A stretch of DNA of 64,000 nt from Williamsia sp. 1135 (GTDB lineage Bacteria > Actinomycetota > Actinomycetes > Mycobacteriales > Mycobacteriaceae), in assembly GCF_002095395.1 (NCBI RefSeq), contig NZ_MJEI01000084.1, positions 18,955 through 82,954 of the forward strand. The letters are read 5' to 3'. The notes below the pieces were generated by a model. The model was not told the origin of the DNA and did no database searches. It saw only the letters and a list, made by a program, of their open reading frames with translations. This document shows, piece after piece, positions 27,638-36,834 of the stretch. How positions within the stretch are numbered: the first letter of the stretch is position 1; the number at the start of each line of letters is the position of its first letter. Both the position numbers and the translations under genes were made by a program.

Positions 27638-28816
27638 ATGGCACAGTCAATCGAACGTCCCAGTTGGGCCAAGAAATTGGCCGCCACCTTCATGGTGGCC
27701 TCCCTGGTCGCGGTGTGCGCGCTCGCCGCACTGCAGTTCCTCGGCAGTTTCCAGTCCACGGTGCCGGTGACGCTGACCGCGGACCGCGCCGGCCTCGTGA
27801 TGAACCCCGACGCCAAGGTCCGCCTGCGAGGTGTGGTGGTCGGCCGGGTCGGCGACATCAGCGAATCGACCGACGGGGTCACCCTGAAACTGGACATGAA
27901 CCCCGATCAGTTGAAGTACATCCCGGCGAATGTGCGTGCGGACATCAAGTCCAACACCGTGTTCGGCGCGAAATCGGTCAACCTGGAGATCCCCGACAAC
28001 CCGTCGAAGGCCCGGCTCTCCGGTGGTTCGACGATCGAGACCGAAGACGTCGTGGTGGAACTGAACACCATCTACCAGCGGCTCGTGGACGTGCTCGCCG
28101 AGGTGCAGCCAGAGAAGCTCAACGCCACGATCGGTGTCATCGACACCGCGCTGTCCGGACGGGGTGAGCAGATCGGGCAGGGCTTCGCCGATCTGTCAGA
28201 TCTGCTGCGCAAGACCAATCCGCATCTGGACGCGCTGAGCCGCGACATCGAGGCGGCCGCGGAGTTCACCAACGTCTACGCCGATGTGATGCCGGATCTG
28301 CTCAAGGTCGTCGACAACTTCACCTTCACGGGAAACACGCTGGTGGACAATGCCTCCGATCTCGACGCGCTCCTGATGAACGTCACCGGCATGGCGGACA
28401 CGATCAACGGGGTGATCGCCCCGTCGAAAGCCGACATCATCTCCACGCTCGCGAACCTGAACCCGACCGCGCGCTTGCTCGGCTACCAGTCGCCGGGGCT
28501 TGCGTGCTTCATCGAATCAACGGCGGCCGCCGGCCAGAAGGCATTGCCGGTCTTCGGTATCGAGACCGGATACGTGGCCCTGAACGCAGGCCTGCTCCCG
28601 GGTAAGGAACCGTACCGGTATCCCGAGGACCTGCCGCGCGTGAACGTCGACGGGCCACCGACGTGCCAGGACGGCCTCAGCGATCCGGACTCGGCCGCCC
28701 ACACCGACTTCTACGTCGGCGACAACGCTGCGTACCCGTACCAGCCGCGGACCACCCCGAAAGCCGACCCGACCAAGCTCTTCCAGGTCATGTTCGGCCC
28801 GGCGCCGCGGGGATGA
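27638..28816 (+). CDS. mce4A: Mce4A, sterol-import MCE-domain protein
   Basis: 392-residue MCE-family protein. A short basic start and one N-terminal membrane helix (about residues 14-35) anchor it. The MCE/MlaD domain follows (about 40-115, with LTADRAGLVMNPDAKVRLRGV). A long helical region after it should form part of the hydrophobic tube, and the C-terminal third contains four cysteines. ATG at 27638 with GGG-rich upstream sequence, five bases after yrbE4B. Mce4A-F assemble as a heterohexamer guiding cholesterol through the periplasm (family knowledge). The downstream gap to mce4B is 39 bases, the longest within the operon. Confidence 0.93.
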   Translation: MAQSIERPSWAKKLAATFMVASLVAVCALAALQFLGSFQSTVPVTLTADRAGLVMNPDAKVRLRGVVVGRVGDISESTDGVTLKLDMNPDQLKYIPANVRADIKSNTVFGAKSVNLEIPDNPSKARLSGGSTIETEDVVVELNTIYQRLVDVLAEVQPEKLNATIGVIDTALSGRGEQIGQGFADLSDLLRKTNPHLDALSRDIEAAAEFTNVYADVMPDLLKVVDNFTFTGNTLVDNASDLDALLMNVTGMADTINGVIAPSKADIISTLANLNPTARLLGYQSPGLACFIESTAAAGQKALPVFGIETGYVALNAGLLPGKEPYRYPEDLPRVNVDGPPTCQDGLSDPDSAAHTDFYVGDNAAYPYQPRTTPKADPTKLFQVMFGPAPRG

Positions 28817-28855
28817 GAACCAGGATGACGATCAACATGCGAACGGAGGTGTGAG

Positions 28856-29917
28856 ATGGCAGTGTCGAGGGAGCGCGCGTTTCGCGCCACCGTCATCAAG
28901 CTGGGCACCTTCGCAGTGGTCATGGTGCTGATCTTCGTGGCCCTTGTCGTTGTGTTCAGTCAGTACCGCAGTGGGTCCACCTACGGCTACAGGGCGACGT
29001 TCACCAGTGCGTCCCAGCTGAAGTCGGGTAGCAAGGTGCGTATCGCCGGTGTCGAGGTCGGCAAGGTGGGCTCGGTCGGTCTCAACCCCGACAACGAGGC
29101 CGTGGTCGAGTTCGACGTCAGCGAGAAGTACCGGCTCCCGAAGGCTGCCCGCGCGCTCATCCGGTACGAGAACCTCACCGGCGATCGGTTCCTGGAACTG
29201 CAGGAGGGGACCGGGGATCCCACCGAACTCATCGGTGACGGCGGGTCGATCCCGATCACCCAGACCGAGCCGGCGCTCGACCTCGACAAGCTCCTCGGCG
29301 GTTTCAAGCCGCTGTTCCGCACCCTCGATCCGAAAGAGGTCAACGAGTTGTCGGCGTCTTTGGTCCAGGTGTTCCAGGGACAGGGACCTGCTTTGAACGA
29401 GTTGCTGAGCAATACAGCGACATTCACCGATTCGCTGGCCGACCGCGATCAGTTGATCGGCCAGGTGATCGACAATCTCAACACCACGCTCGGCATCATC
29501 GACGCCGACAACGCCGGGTTCGACAGCTCCCTCAATCAGCTCCAGTTGCTGATCTCGGGTCTGGACTCACAGCGTGACGTCATCGGAGAAGCGGTCACCA
29601 ACACCTCCGAGGTCACCAACGATCTCAACGACGTCCTGGCCACGAACCGCGCCGATCTGAAGTCCATGATCACCGCAACCGGCCAGGTCTCGAGCGAGGT
29701 CCTCAAAGGCGAGGATTACGTCCGCGGACTGATCAGTCGACTGCCCGGCGACTTCAAGGCGCTGTCGAACCTGGGCAGTTACGGTGCTTGGCTGCAGATC
29801 TGGCTCTGCAAGGTGAACATCATCTTCACCGCCCCCGGCGGCCAGGAGATCGTGTGGAACAACATCGACACCACCGGCGTCAAGCAGAACCCGGGCGGGA
29901 GGTGTGACCCCATATGA
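28856..29917 (+). CDS. mce4B: Mce4B, sterol-import MCE-domain protein
   Basis: 353 residues. Membrane anchor at about residues 14-37 (LGTFAVVMVLIFVALVVVF), MCE domain at about 40-115 (TSASQLKSGSKVRIAGVEVG, LTGDRFLEL), then a long helical stretch and a short C-terminus with Cys residues (IWLCKVN and GGRCDPI). A strong Shine-Dalgarno GGAGGT stands six bases before the ATG. A 13-codon frame in the gap after mce4A ends next to it (see findings). Its stop overlaps the mce4C start as ATGA. Confidence 0.93.
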   Translation: MAVSRERAFRATVIKLGTFAVVMVLIFVALVVVFSQYRSGSTYGYRATFTSASQLKSGSKVRIAGVEVGKVGSVGLNPDNEAVVEFDVSEKYRLPKAARALIRYENLTGDRFLELQEGTGDPTELIGDGGSIPITQTEPALDLDKLLGGFKPLFRTLDPKEVNELSASLVQVFQGQGPALNELLSNTATFTDSLADRDQLIGQVIDNLNTTLGIIDADNAGFDSSLNQLQLLISGLDSQRDVIGEAVTNTSEVTNDLNDVLATNRADLKSMITATGQVSSEVLKGEDYVRGLISRLPGDFKALSNLGSYGAWLQIWLCKVNIIFTAPGGQEIVWNNIDTTGVKQNPGGRCDPI

Positions 29918-31110
29918 TGGCCGCTCTGTTCAAAGGACAACGCACGACAGCCGATCAGGCCGACGATGCCCGGCGCCTCAAGCGCGGTGAGCCCGATCGC
30001 GCACGCGTCGGTTTCATCGGTGTCGTGATCGCCGCCCTGGTCGTCATCGTCGCGCTGCAGATGGACAAGCTGCCGTTCCTGGCGAACGGCAGTGTCTACA
30101 CGGCCTACTTCGATGATGCGGGCGGTCTGGCCAGCGGTGACATCGTGGTGGTCTCAGGGGTGAACGTCGGCACCATCCAGGGGATTTCACTGGCGAGCAC
30201 CGACGACGGCACCAAAGCCAAGGTCACCTTCAACATGCAGGACAAGGTCCGGGTCGGCAGTGACAGTGAGGCCGCCATCAAGACCGAGACCGTCCTCGGC
30301 CGCCGTAACCTGACATTGATTCCGCGTGGAACCGGACAGCTGAAGCCGGGCGATGAGATCGGCAGCCAGAACACAGTGGCGCCTTATTCGCTCACCGATG
30401 CGCTCGAAGGTGCCACCGACACCCTCGAAGAGACCGACACCGATCAGCTCAACGACGCGTTGAACACACTGTCCGACACGTTCTCCGACACGCCGAAGTC
30501 TGTGCGCTCGGCGGTCGACGGCATCGCACGTCTGTCGAAGGCGATCGCTGACCGGGACGAATCGCTGGAGCAACTCCTGAGCCGGGCCAGCAGTGTCACG
30601 GATGTGATCGCCGAGCGCAGCGGCCAGATCAACACCCTGCTGCTGGATGCCAACTCCCTGCTCGGCGAATTGCAGGCCCGTCGATACGCACTCGGACAAC
30701 TGATCTCGGGTACCGAGAACGTCACGGCCCAGATCAGTGGCTTCATCGCCGACAACAACGCCCAACTCAAGCCGGTCCTGGAACAGCTGAACGGTGTCCT
30801 CGCGATCTTGCAGGACAATCAGGTGACGCTGGGACAGACCCTCGATGAATTGGGGCCGTACGCAAACACTCTCGGTGAAGCGGTGGCCAGTGGTCCGTAC
30901 TTCTCGTCACTGGTCGGCATCGCGACCTTCGGCGACTACACCGACGTCTTCCTGAACGTCATGCAGCAGAAATATCCTGAGGCGTATCGGGCGTTCCAGT
31001 TCGCCTTTCCGATCCCGCCGGCGATCACGACCCGCCCGGACGCGGCCAACGATCCGAACTCGACGATCGCACCCGCCCCGGCACCCCGCTATCCAGGACC
31101 GAACGGGTGA
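29914..31110 (+). CDS. mce4C: Mce4C, sterol-import MCE-domain protein
   Basis: 398 residues, about 40 longer than I recall for the mycobacterial protein, partly through a charged N-terminal extension (about 30 residues) before the membrane helix (about 32-52, VGFIGVVIAALVVIVALQM). The MCE domain spans about 60-135 (DAGGLASGDIVVVSGVNVG, LGRRNLTLIPRG), followed by helices and a Pro/Ala-rich tail (TIAPAPAPRYPGPNG). ATG at 29914 overlaps the mce4B stop as ATGA; ATG at 29917 is equally possible. Confidence 0.92.
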   Translation: MMAALFKGQRTTADQADDARRLKRGEPDRARVGFIGVVIAALVVIVALQMDKLPFLANGSVYTAYFDDAGGLASGDIVVVSGVNVGTIQGISLASTDDGTKAKVTFNMQDKVRVGSDSEAAIKTETVLGRRNLTLIPRGTGQLKPGDEIGSQNTVAPYSLTDALEGATDTLEETDTDQLNDALNTLSDTFSDTPKSVRSAVDGIARLSKAIADRDESLEQLLSRASSVTDVIAERSGQINTLLLDANSLLGELQARRYALGQLISGTENVTAQISGFIADNNAQLKPVLEQLNGVLAILQDNQVTLGQTLDELGPYANTLGEAVASGPYFSSLVGIATFGDYTDVFLNVMQQKYPEAYRAFQFAFPIPPAITTRPDAANDPNSTIAPAPAPRYPGPNG

Positions 31111-32375
31111 TGGGGATGGGACGATTGAGCAAGCGTTTCTGGATGTCGACCGCGATCGTGGTTGCCGTGGTCGTCGCACTCGCGGTTGTGTATGTCGGCT
31201 ACCAGAAGGTCAGCTACAAGACGTACAACGCGTACTTCTCCACCGTCAACGCGATGTACGAGGGAGACGCCGTCAAGGTGCTCGGTGTCACGGTCGGGAC
31301 GGTCGGGAAGATCACCCCGCGCGACGGCGATGTGAAGGTGGAACTGAAGGTCGACCGCGATCAGGAGATCCCGGCCGATGCCGAGGCGGTCGTGGTCGCG
31401 CAGTCGCTGGTGTCCGGCCGGTTCGTCCAGTTGACGCCGGTGTTCGAAGGCGGTCCCGCTCTGAAGAACGGCGGCACCATCCCGATGGAGCGGACAGCGG
31501 TGCCGGTCGAATGGGATGAGGTCAAGGCCGAGCTGAGCAAGCTCACCGAGGCCGTCGGTCCCGACGGCGCCGACCCCGGCTCGGTCGCCAACCTCGTCGA
31601 CGTCGCCGACGAGAACCTCAACGGCAATGGCACCGCCATACGGCAGTCACTGCAACAGCTCTCGGACGTGACGAGCACCTTGGCCAACGGTCGCGACGAC
31701 CTGTTCAACTCCATCCGCAATCTGCAGACCCTCACCGAGGCGTTGTCGCAGAGCTCCGAGCAGCTGGTCCAGTTCAACGGTCGGATCGCTTCCGTCAGCC
31801 AGGTGCTGGCCGACAACACGGACAGTCTGAACGGCGCCCTCACCAATCTCGATACCGCGCTGACCGATGTGAAATCGTTCATCCAGACCAACGGCGCCAC
31901 CCTCAGCGACTCCATCGCGCGCCTCGGTGACGCCACCAACGTGCTGGCACAGAAGGACGAGGAGATCCGGGGACTGCTCCACTCCGGACCAACCCAGCTG
32001 TCGAACTTCTACAACATCTACAACCCGCTCCAGGGCTCGCTCTCCGGCATCTTCGGACTCGGCATGGGCGGCAACCTGATCAACCTGTTGTGCGGTGCCA
32101 TCCAGGCGAACGACCGGCCCGGTCAAGAAGCCGACGTCGAGAAGTGCGTCGACGTGCTCGCGCCGGTGCTGGCCTCCATATCGGTCAACTATCCGCCGGC
32201 GCTGATCAATCCGGTGTCCGGCATCGATGCCAGGCCCGACCAGATCCAGTACCAGAACGCCAGCGTGAAAGCCCGTGCACAGCAGAGCATTCGCGATCAG
32301 GACGCAGAGACCCGCAAGAAGTACAACAACCCGGGACTCGCGCAACTGCTGGTGCCGTTCGGGGGTGAGGGCTGA
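31110..32375 (+). CDS. mce4D: Mce4D, sterol-import MCE-domain protein
   Basis: 421 residues. Membrane anchor at about residues 12-30 (STAIVVAVVVALAVVYV), MCE domain at about 35-110 (VNAMYEGDAVKVLGVTVG, VSGRFVQLTP), then long heptad-like helices (about 130-290) and a C-terminal region with paired Cys (LLCGAIQAN, VEKCVDVLAP) and a basic tail. The start is ATG at 31110 (TGATG overlap with mce4C) or the GTG three bases earlier. Part of the Mce4 heterohexamer. Confidence 0.92.
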   Translation: MGMGRLSKRFWMSTAIVVAVVVALAVVYVGYQKVSYKTYNAYFSTVNAMYEGDAVKVLGVTVGTVGKITPRDGDVKVELKVDRDQEIPADAEAVVVAQSLVSGRFVQLTPVFEGGPALKNGGTIPMERTAVPVEWDEVKAELSKLTEAVGPDGADPGSVANLVDVADENLNGNGTAIRQSLQQLSDVTSTLANGRDDLFNSIRNLQTLTEALSQSSEQLVQFNGRIASVSQVLADNTDSLNGALTNLDTALTDVKSFIQTNGATLSDSIARLGDATNVLAQKDEEIRGLLHSGPTQLSNFYNIYNPLQGSLSGIFGLGMGGNLINLLCGAIQANDRPGQEADVEKCVDVLAPVLASISVNYPPALINPVSGIDARPDQIQYQNASVKARAQQSIRDQDAETRKKYNNPGLAQLLVPFGGEG

Positions 32376-33643
32376 TGCGCGGGATCTCACGCCACCGGGT
32401 CGCTCTGCGCAACGTCGTGGGTGCAGTGGTGGTCAGTTCAGCTCTCGTCGTCACCGGCTGTTCGTTCGACGGGCTGAACTCACTGCCGGTGCCGGGTGCC
32501 GAGGGCACGGGCGATGGTTCCTATGAGTTGATGGCCATGATCCCCAACGCCGCCAACCTCGTTCAGAACGCACCGGTCCTGATCAACGACGCGACCGTCG
32601 GCAGCGTCGGCAAGATCGAGGTCAAGAATTGGCAGGCAGAGCTGACCCTGCGACTGAACAAGGGCACACAGGTCCCGGTCGGCTCCTATGTCATGGTCGG
32701 CCTCACCAGTGTGCTCGGGTCCCTGAACCTGCAGATCGTGCAGCCCGAGAACGCGGACAAGGGCACCATGGCGCCGGGCGAGCAGATACCTGCGACGAGT
32801 TGCCCCGAGCAGGAGAACATCGCACCGCCGACCAACGAAGAGCCGATCCCGGACATCAACTCGGCGCAGCAGGTTGCCGCATGTACGTACCCGACCACCG
32901 AGCAGGTGCTCAGCTCGCTGTCGGTCGTACTCAACGGTGGTGGGCTGGCGCAGGTCGGGGACATCGTGCACGAGATGAACGCCGCTCTGGCCGGGCGGCA
33001 GGATGTGCTGCGCGACCTGGTTCCGCGACTGAACACACTGGTCAGCGAATTGAACGACCAGCGCGAGAACATCATTCGCGCCATGGAAGGGCTCGACCGA
33101 CTGACCGGGCAGATCAACGCGCAGGCGCCGGTCGTCGAAAAGGCGCTGGCCGACGGACCGAAGATCCTCAAACTGCTCGTCGATCAGCGGGTGCACTTCA
33201 CCGATGCGCTAGGGGCGTTGAGCCGGATGAGCCGCACCACCGATGACATCCTGAAGGCGAACTCCGAGGACATCGAGGTGCTCACCAGTAACCTCGTCCC
33301 GGTTCTCGATCAACTGCAGTCCACGGGACCGTCCCTGACGCAGTCCCTGGGCATCCTGCTGACCTTCCCGTTCGCGGAGCAGGCCATCCCGCAGGTTGTC
33401 CGCGGCGACTACCTCAACGGCGTCATCAACCTGGACCTCACGTTCGGGCGCCTGCAACGCGGCGCTCTCGCGAGCGTCGGGGTCGCCAGCCAGTTCTACG
33501 GGCCCGAAGGCATGTTCGGCAAACCCGCCGGCGCCGCCGGGCGAGGCGACAACCCGTTCACCGGGCCGCTCGCCGACGATCCGCCACCGCAAACTCCTGC
33601 GCCCGACACAGCAGCACAGCCGGCCGGGGAGGAGGGCCCATGA
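32375..33643 (+). CDS. mce4E: Mce4E lipoprotein (LprN-type)
   Basis: 422 residues. The signal peptide ends in the lipobox LVVTGC with Cys29 as the lipidation site, so this is the single lipoprotein of the Mce4 set, as in all mce operons (LprN in M. tuberculosis). The MCE domain covers about 45-120 (NAANLVQNAPVLINDATVG, SVLGSLNLQI), then a Cys-containing linker (TSCPEQ, AACTYP), a helical section, and a Pro/Ala-rich end. Start ATG at 32375 overlaps the mce4D stop (TGATG). Confidence 0.93.
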   Translation: MRGISRHRVALRNVVGAVVVSSALVVTGCSFDGLNSLPVPGAEGTGDGSYELMAMIPNAANLVQNAPVLINDATVGSVGKIEVKNWQAELTLRLNKGTQVPVGSYVMVGLTSVLGSLNLQIVQPENADKGTMAPGEQIPATSCPEQENIAPPTNEEPIPDINSAQQVAACTYPTTEQVLSSLSVVLNGGGLAQVGDIVHEMNAALAGRQDVLRDLVPRLNTLVSELNDQRENIIRAMEGLDRLTGQINAQAPVVEKALADGPKILKLLVDQRVHFTDALGALSRMSRTTDDILKANSEDIEVLTSNLVPVLDQLQSTGPSLTQSLGILLTFPFAEQAIPQVVRGDYLNGVINLDLTFGRLQRGALASVGVASQFYGPEGMFGKPAGAAGRGDNPFTGPLADDPPPQTPAPDTAAQPAGEEGP

Positions 33644-35118
33644 GGATCACGCCTTTCGTCCGCATGCAGCTGATCATCTTCTCGATCGTCACAGTGATCG
33701 CGGTGATCGCAGTCGCCGTCTTCTACATCCGGGTCCCCAGCATGGTGGGGGTCGGGGAGTACAACGTCGAGGTCGAATTGCCCAGCACCGGTGGGCTGTA
33801 CCAGAACGGAAACGTCAGCTACCGCGGTGTGGACGTGGGAAAGGTGCAATCGGTGACGCTGACCGAAGAGGGAGTGGTGGCGAAGCTGTCCATCAACTCC
33901 GACACCGAGATCCCGAACAATTCGATCGCGTCCGTGCACAGCGTCTCCGCGGTCGGCGAGCAGTACCTCGAGTTTCTGCCCGACCCGGAAACCGAGTCCA
34001 CCGGAAACATCAAAGACGGCGCCGTGATCGAGAACGGAACGGTGCCGGTCGAGGTGGGCACCCTGCTCGATCAGACCAACAACCTGCTCGAGCAGGTTCA
34101 GGACACCCGACTCCGGCGCGTGATGGACGAGGCGTTCAACGCATTCAACGGCACCGGCGAAGACCTGCAGCGGCTGCTCGACTCCATGGCGCTGCTCGTC
34201 GGCGACGCGAACGAGAACTCCGAGGCGATCGTCAAGTTGATCGAGCAGGCGGCTCCCTTGCTCGAGACCCAGACGGAGACCGTCGGTGACATCCGTGCAT
34301 GGACGGCGAACCTCGCCCAGGTGACCGACCAGCTGCGTGCCAACGACCCACAGCTCAAGGACATCCTGCAGAAGGGACCAGGCGTCGCGAAGCAGACCCA
34401 GGAACTGTTCGCGTCGATGAATCAGACGCTGCCGCTGCTGTTCTCGAACTTGAACACAGTGTCCCGGACCTTGGCGATCTACCATCCGAACCTGCGCCAG
34501 ATCGTGGTGATCTACCCCCGGCTGATCGCGGCGCTGATCACCGCGCTCAACTCGGAGGACGCCCGTAACGGTGCCAACGTGGACTTTGCGCTCGGCTTCC
34601 AGGACCCCGGTACGTGCACTGTCGGGTATCTGCCGATGACGTCCGACCGCAACGCATCAGCGCAGACCCCGCGCGATCTGCCGCCCGGCATGCTCTGCCG
34701 CGTACCGCAGGACTCGAACCTCGGTGTCCGCGGTACCCGTAACTTCCCGTGCGTCGAACTCCCGGGTCGTCGCGCCCCGACCCCCGAAGAGTGCCGCACC
34801 GGCTATGTTCCGGTCGGTGAGAACGTTCCGCTGCCACAGGGACTCCCGGGAATCGATGTGCCGCAAGGCTTCCTGACCAATGCGAATCCAGGCGCGGACG
34901 ACGGCAGCCCATCGGTGTACGCCACCACCTACGACCCCGTCAGCGGCGATTACATCGGTCCCGACGGCAAAACCTATAACGCTGGAACGGGGTCTGCGAC
35001 GACTTCTGGTACGAGTGGTGGGGCCGGTGCACCACGTTCCGGATCCGCCGATACCGGCGCACAACCGCAGGAAGACAACAGCCAATGGCAGAGCCTGATC
35101 ACGGGGACCGTGAGGTGA
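33640..35118 (+). CDS. mce4F: Mce4F, sterol-import MCE-domain protein
   Basis: 492 residues. Membrane anchor at about residues 9-30 (LIIFSIVTVIAVIAVAVFYI), MCE domain at about 35-110 (LPSTGGLYQNGNVSYRGVDVG, SAVGEQYLEFLP; read as two motifs), long helices to about 290, then a Cys-containing globular part and a Gly/Ser/Thr-rich, low-complexity tail (GTGSATTSGTSGGAGAPR). ATG at 33640 overlaps the mce4E stop as ATGA. Last of the six MCE proteins. Confidence 0.93.
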   Translation: MRITPFVRMQLIIFSIVTVIAVIAVAVFYIRVPSMVGVGEYNVEVELPSTGGLYQNGNVSYRGVDVGKVQSVTLTEEGVVAKLSINSDTEIPNNSIASVHSVSAVGEQYLEFLPDPETESTGNIKDGAVIENGTVPVEVGTLLDQTNNLLEQVQDTRLRRVMDEAFNAFNGTGEDLQRLLDSMALLVGDANENSEAIVKLIEQAAPLLETQTETVGDIRAWTANLAQVTDQLRANDPQLKDILQKGPGVAKQTQELFASMNQTLPLLFSNLNTVSRTLAIYHPNLRQIVVIYPRLIAALITALNSEDARNGANVDFALGFQDPGTCTVGYLPMTSDRNASAQTPRDLPPGMLCRVPQDSNLGVRGTRNFPCVELPGRRAPTPEECRTGYVPVGENVPLPQGLPGIDVPQGFLTNANPGADDGSPSVYATTYDPVSGDYIGPDGKTYNAGTGSATTSGTSGGAGAPRSGSADTGAQPQEDNSQWQSLITGTVR

Positions 35119-36026
35119 CTCGCCCGTCGACGCAGCGTCGCCGGGCTCGTCGCCCCGCGGGTCCTCCAGAAGACGCCCAGCGCAGCAGGTCGACCCCTGC
35201 CGGCAAGTCGAGCCCCACAGGCAAGTCGAGCCCGACAGGTAAGCCGACTCCCGCCGGTAAGCCGGTCAAGTCGGCGCCGCTGGGTCGCAAGCGCAAGTCG
35301 GCGCCGAAATCTGAGTCGGTGGCAACGCCTCCTGTGGTTCCCACCGTGGACTTGAACAAGGTGGCCGAGCCGGAGTCGGCGCCAGAGACCGAAGACACCG
35401 CAGTCGTCGCGACCGGGGTGTCGTACCGGGAACGTCGGTCCGCGGGCCGTGGGCCCAGCGACGACGGGCCGCGCAAGAGCAGGGGATCACTGCGCAGGGG
35501 CAAGACCGGGCCCGGGAAGAAGCGAGCGAGGTTTCGTGGACTCGGGGTGGTGGTAGCGGCCGTGTCCGCCATCGCGCTCATCGCCGCGATGGTCGTCGCA
35601 TCTACGTTCTTCGTGTTGGGCACCGCCAAGATCGACGATCGCAACGATCTGCGGGCTGAGTATTCGGCGTTCGCACGGCAGATGGTCACCAACCTCACGA
35701 CTCTGAACCCGGAGAACATCGACGCCTCGATCAAGTCGTTCCAGGACGACACCAGCGGCAAGGCGATGGAGCAGGTCGGACAGTCGGTCGAGCAGACCGT
35801 CAACATGATCAAGTCCGAGAACGTTTCGACCAGGGGTGCGGTGATCTCCGAAGCCGTCACCGCAAGTGACGCCGACACTGCGACCGTCATCATGGTCTTC
35901 AGCTGGGAGATGAACCAGCCCAACGTCACAGAGCAGCAGACCGTGTTGCAGGTCTTCCGGTGGAAACTGGAGATCACCATGATCAACGGCGAACCCAAGC
36001 TCACCAACGTTGAGTGGGTGACCTAG
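35115..36026 (+). CDS. Mce-associated membrane protein Mas4A (Rv3493c-like)
   Basis: 303-residue Mce-associated protein. It has a long, basic, proline-rich cytoplasmic N-terminus with repeated PAGKSS/PTGKSS/PTGKPT units (about residues 28-52). One membrane helix follows (about 144-170, LGVVVAAVSAIALIAAMVVA), then a periplasmic NTF2-like domain with RAEYSAFARQMVTNLTTLNP typical of Mas proteins. GTG at 35115 gives a four-base GTGA overlap with mce4F, the junction style of this operon; ATG at 35085 would add ten residues. Mas proteins stabilise the Mce complex (family knowledge). Confidence 0.85.
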   Translation: MTRPSTQRRRARRPAGPPEDAQRSRSTPAGKSSPTGKSSPTGKPTPAGKPVKSAPLGRKRKSAPKSESVATPPVVPTVDLNKVAEPESAPETEDTAVVATGVSYRERRSAGRGPSDDGPRKSRGSLRRGKTGPGKKRARFRGLGVVVAAVSAIALIAAMVVASTFFVLGTAKIDDRNDLRAEYSAFARQMVTNLTTLNPENIDASIKSFQDDTSGKAMEQVGQSVEQTVNMIKSENVSTRGAVISEAVTASDADTATVIMVFSWEMNQPNVTEQQTVLQVFRWKLEITMINGEPKLTNVEWVT

Positions 36027-36617
36027 ATGTCGCGTCGATTCTGGGTATGGACCGTGTCCTTGCTGACGGTCGCCTTACTGGTGGCCGGAGCGGTCATCAC
36101 GACGATCGTCGGTCTGGACTACCGCGACACCAAACTGGCCGAGGATGCCCGCGGTGAGGCGCTCGACGCCGGGAAGCAGACCGCGGCAGTGATGTTCGGG
36201 TATCAGCCCGACAACGTCGAGCAGCATGTGGCGGACACCAAGAAGTCCTTGTCGGGTGCTGCCGAGAAGCAATACGACGAGATCATCAAGGAGTCGAACC
36301 TCGTTGCCGAAGTGCAGAAGCAACAGGTCAAATCGGAGGTGTCCATTCAGGACGCCGGCGTGGTCAACTCCACCCGCGACACAGCTCTGCTGCTGATCTT
36401 CATGAACCAATCGGTCACCAAAGGCGGCAAGGACCTGGTTTCGGTCAATGCCAGCCGGCTGCAGTACTCGATGGAGCGGTCAGGTGATCAATGGAAGGTC
36501 ACCAACATCGACATCCTCACCGACGACTCGGTGAAGGCCCGCCTCGCAGAGGAAGACGACAAGCCCGGTGCGTCTACCGTCCCGGCCCCGGCACCCGCGC
36601 CGGTTCCCACTCCCTGA
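36027..36617 (+). CDS. Mce-associated membrane protein Mas4B (Rv3492c-like)
   Basis: 196-residue Mce-associated protein that begins on the base after the mas4A stop. One N-terminal membrane helix (about residues 8-30, TVSLLTVALLVAGAVITTIV) is followed by a periplasmic domain (GKQTAAVMFGYQPDNVEQHV, then a beta-rich section ending WKVTNIDILT) and a Pro/Ala tail (STVPAPAPAPVPTP). The order mce4F, Mas, Mas equals that of M. tuberculosis Rv3494c-Rv3492c. Last gene of the operon, followed by a large hairpin. Confidence 0.85.
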   Translation: MSRRFWVWTVSLLTVALLVAGAVITTIVGLDYRDTKLAEDARGEALDAGKQTAAVMFGYQPDNVEQHVADTKKSLSGAAEKQYDEIIKESNLVAEVQKQQVKSEVSIQDAGVVNSTRDTALLLIFMNQSVTKGGKDLVSVNASRLQYSMERSGDQWKVTNIDILTDDSVKARLAEEDDKPGASTVPAPAPAPVPTP

Positions 36618-36629
36618 GCGGATACCCCC

Positions 36630-36679
36630 AGACGCCAGTCAGGCCCTCCGATCGAAATCGGAGGGCCTGACTGGTGTCT
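36630..36679 (+). terminator. Large hairpin ending the mce4 operon
   Basis: AGACGCCAGTCAGGCCCTCCG and its complement form a 23-bp stem (36630-36652 with 36657-36679; one G/T wobble) around a CGAA loop. It lies 13 bases after the last operon gene. There is no T-run, so it may act as a 3' stability structure as well as a terminator. Confidence 0.75.
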
Positions 36680-36698
36680 GTCGCCTCGTCCTGAAACA

Positions 36699-36790
36699 GG
36701 AGGATGTGGGATTTCCTCCGGCTTTGGCTTTTTCCTCCGGCTGCAGCGGGAGGATGTGGCTGGAGTCGGAGGATGTGGCAATTCCTCCGA
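36699..36790. repeat. Hairpin array with repeated GGAGGATGTGG
   Basis: GGAGGATGTGG occurs at 36699, 36749 and 36768. TTCCTCCG occurs three times between 36713 and 36790, so several GGAGGA/TTCCTCC stem-loops can form (for example 36766-36790). A shorter GGAGGAGATG copy follows near 36820. No gene lies here. The block separates the mce4 operon from the convergent aldehyde dehydrogenase gene. Confidence 0.6.
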
Positions 36791-36834
36791 CTTCACAACC
36801 CAAAGAGCCTGACTGCAGTCGGAGGAGATGCGAA

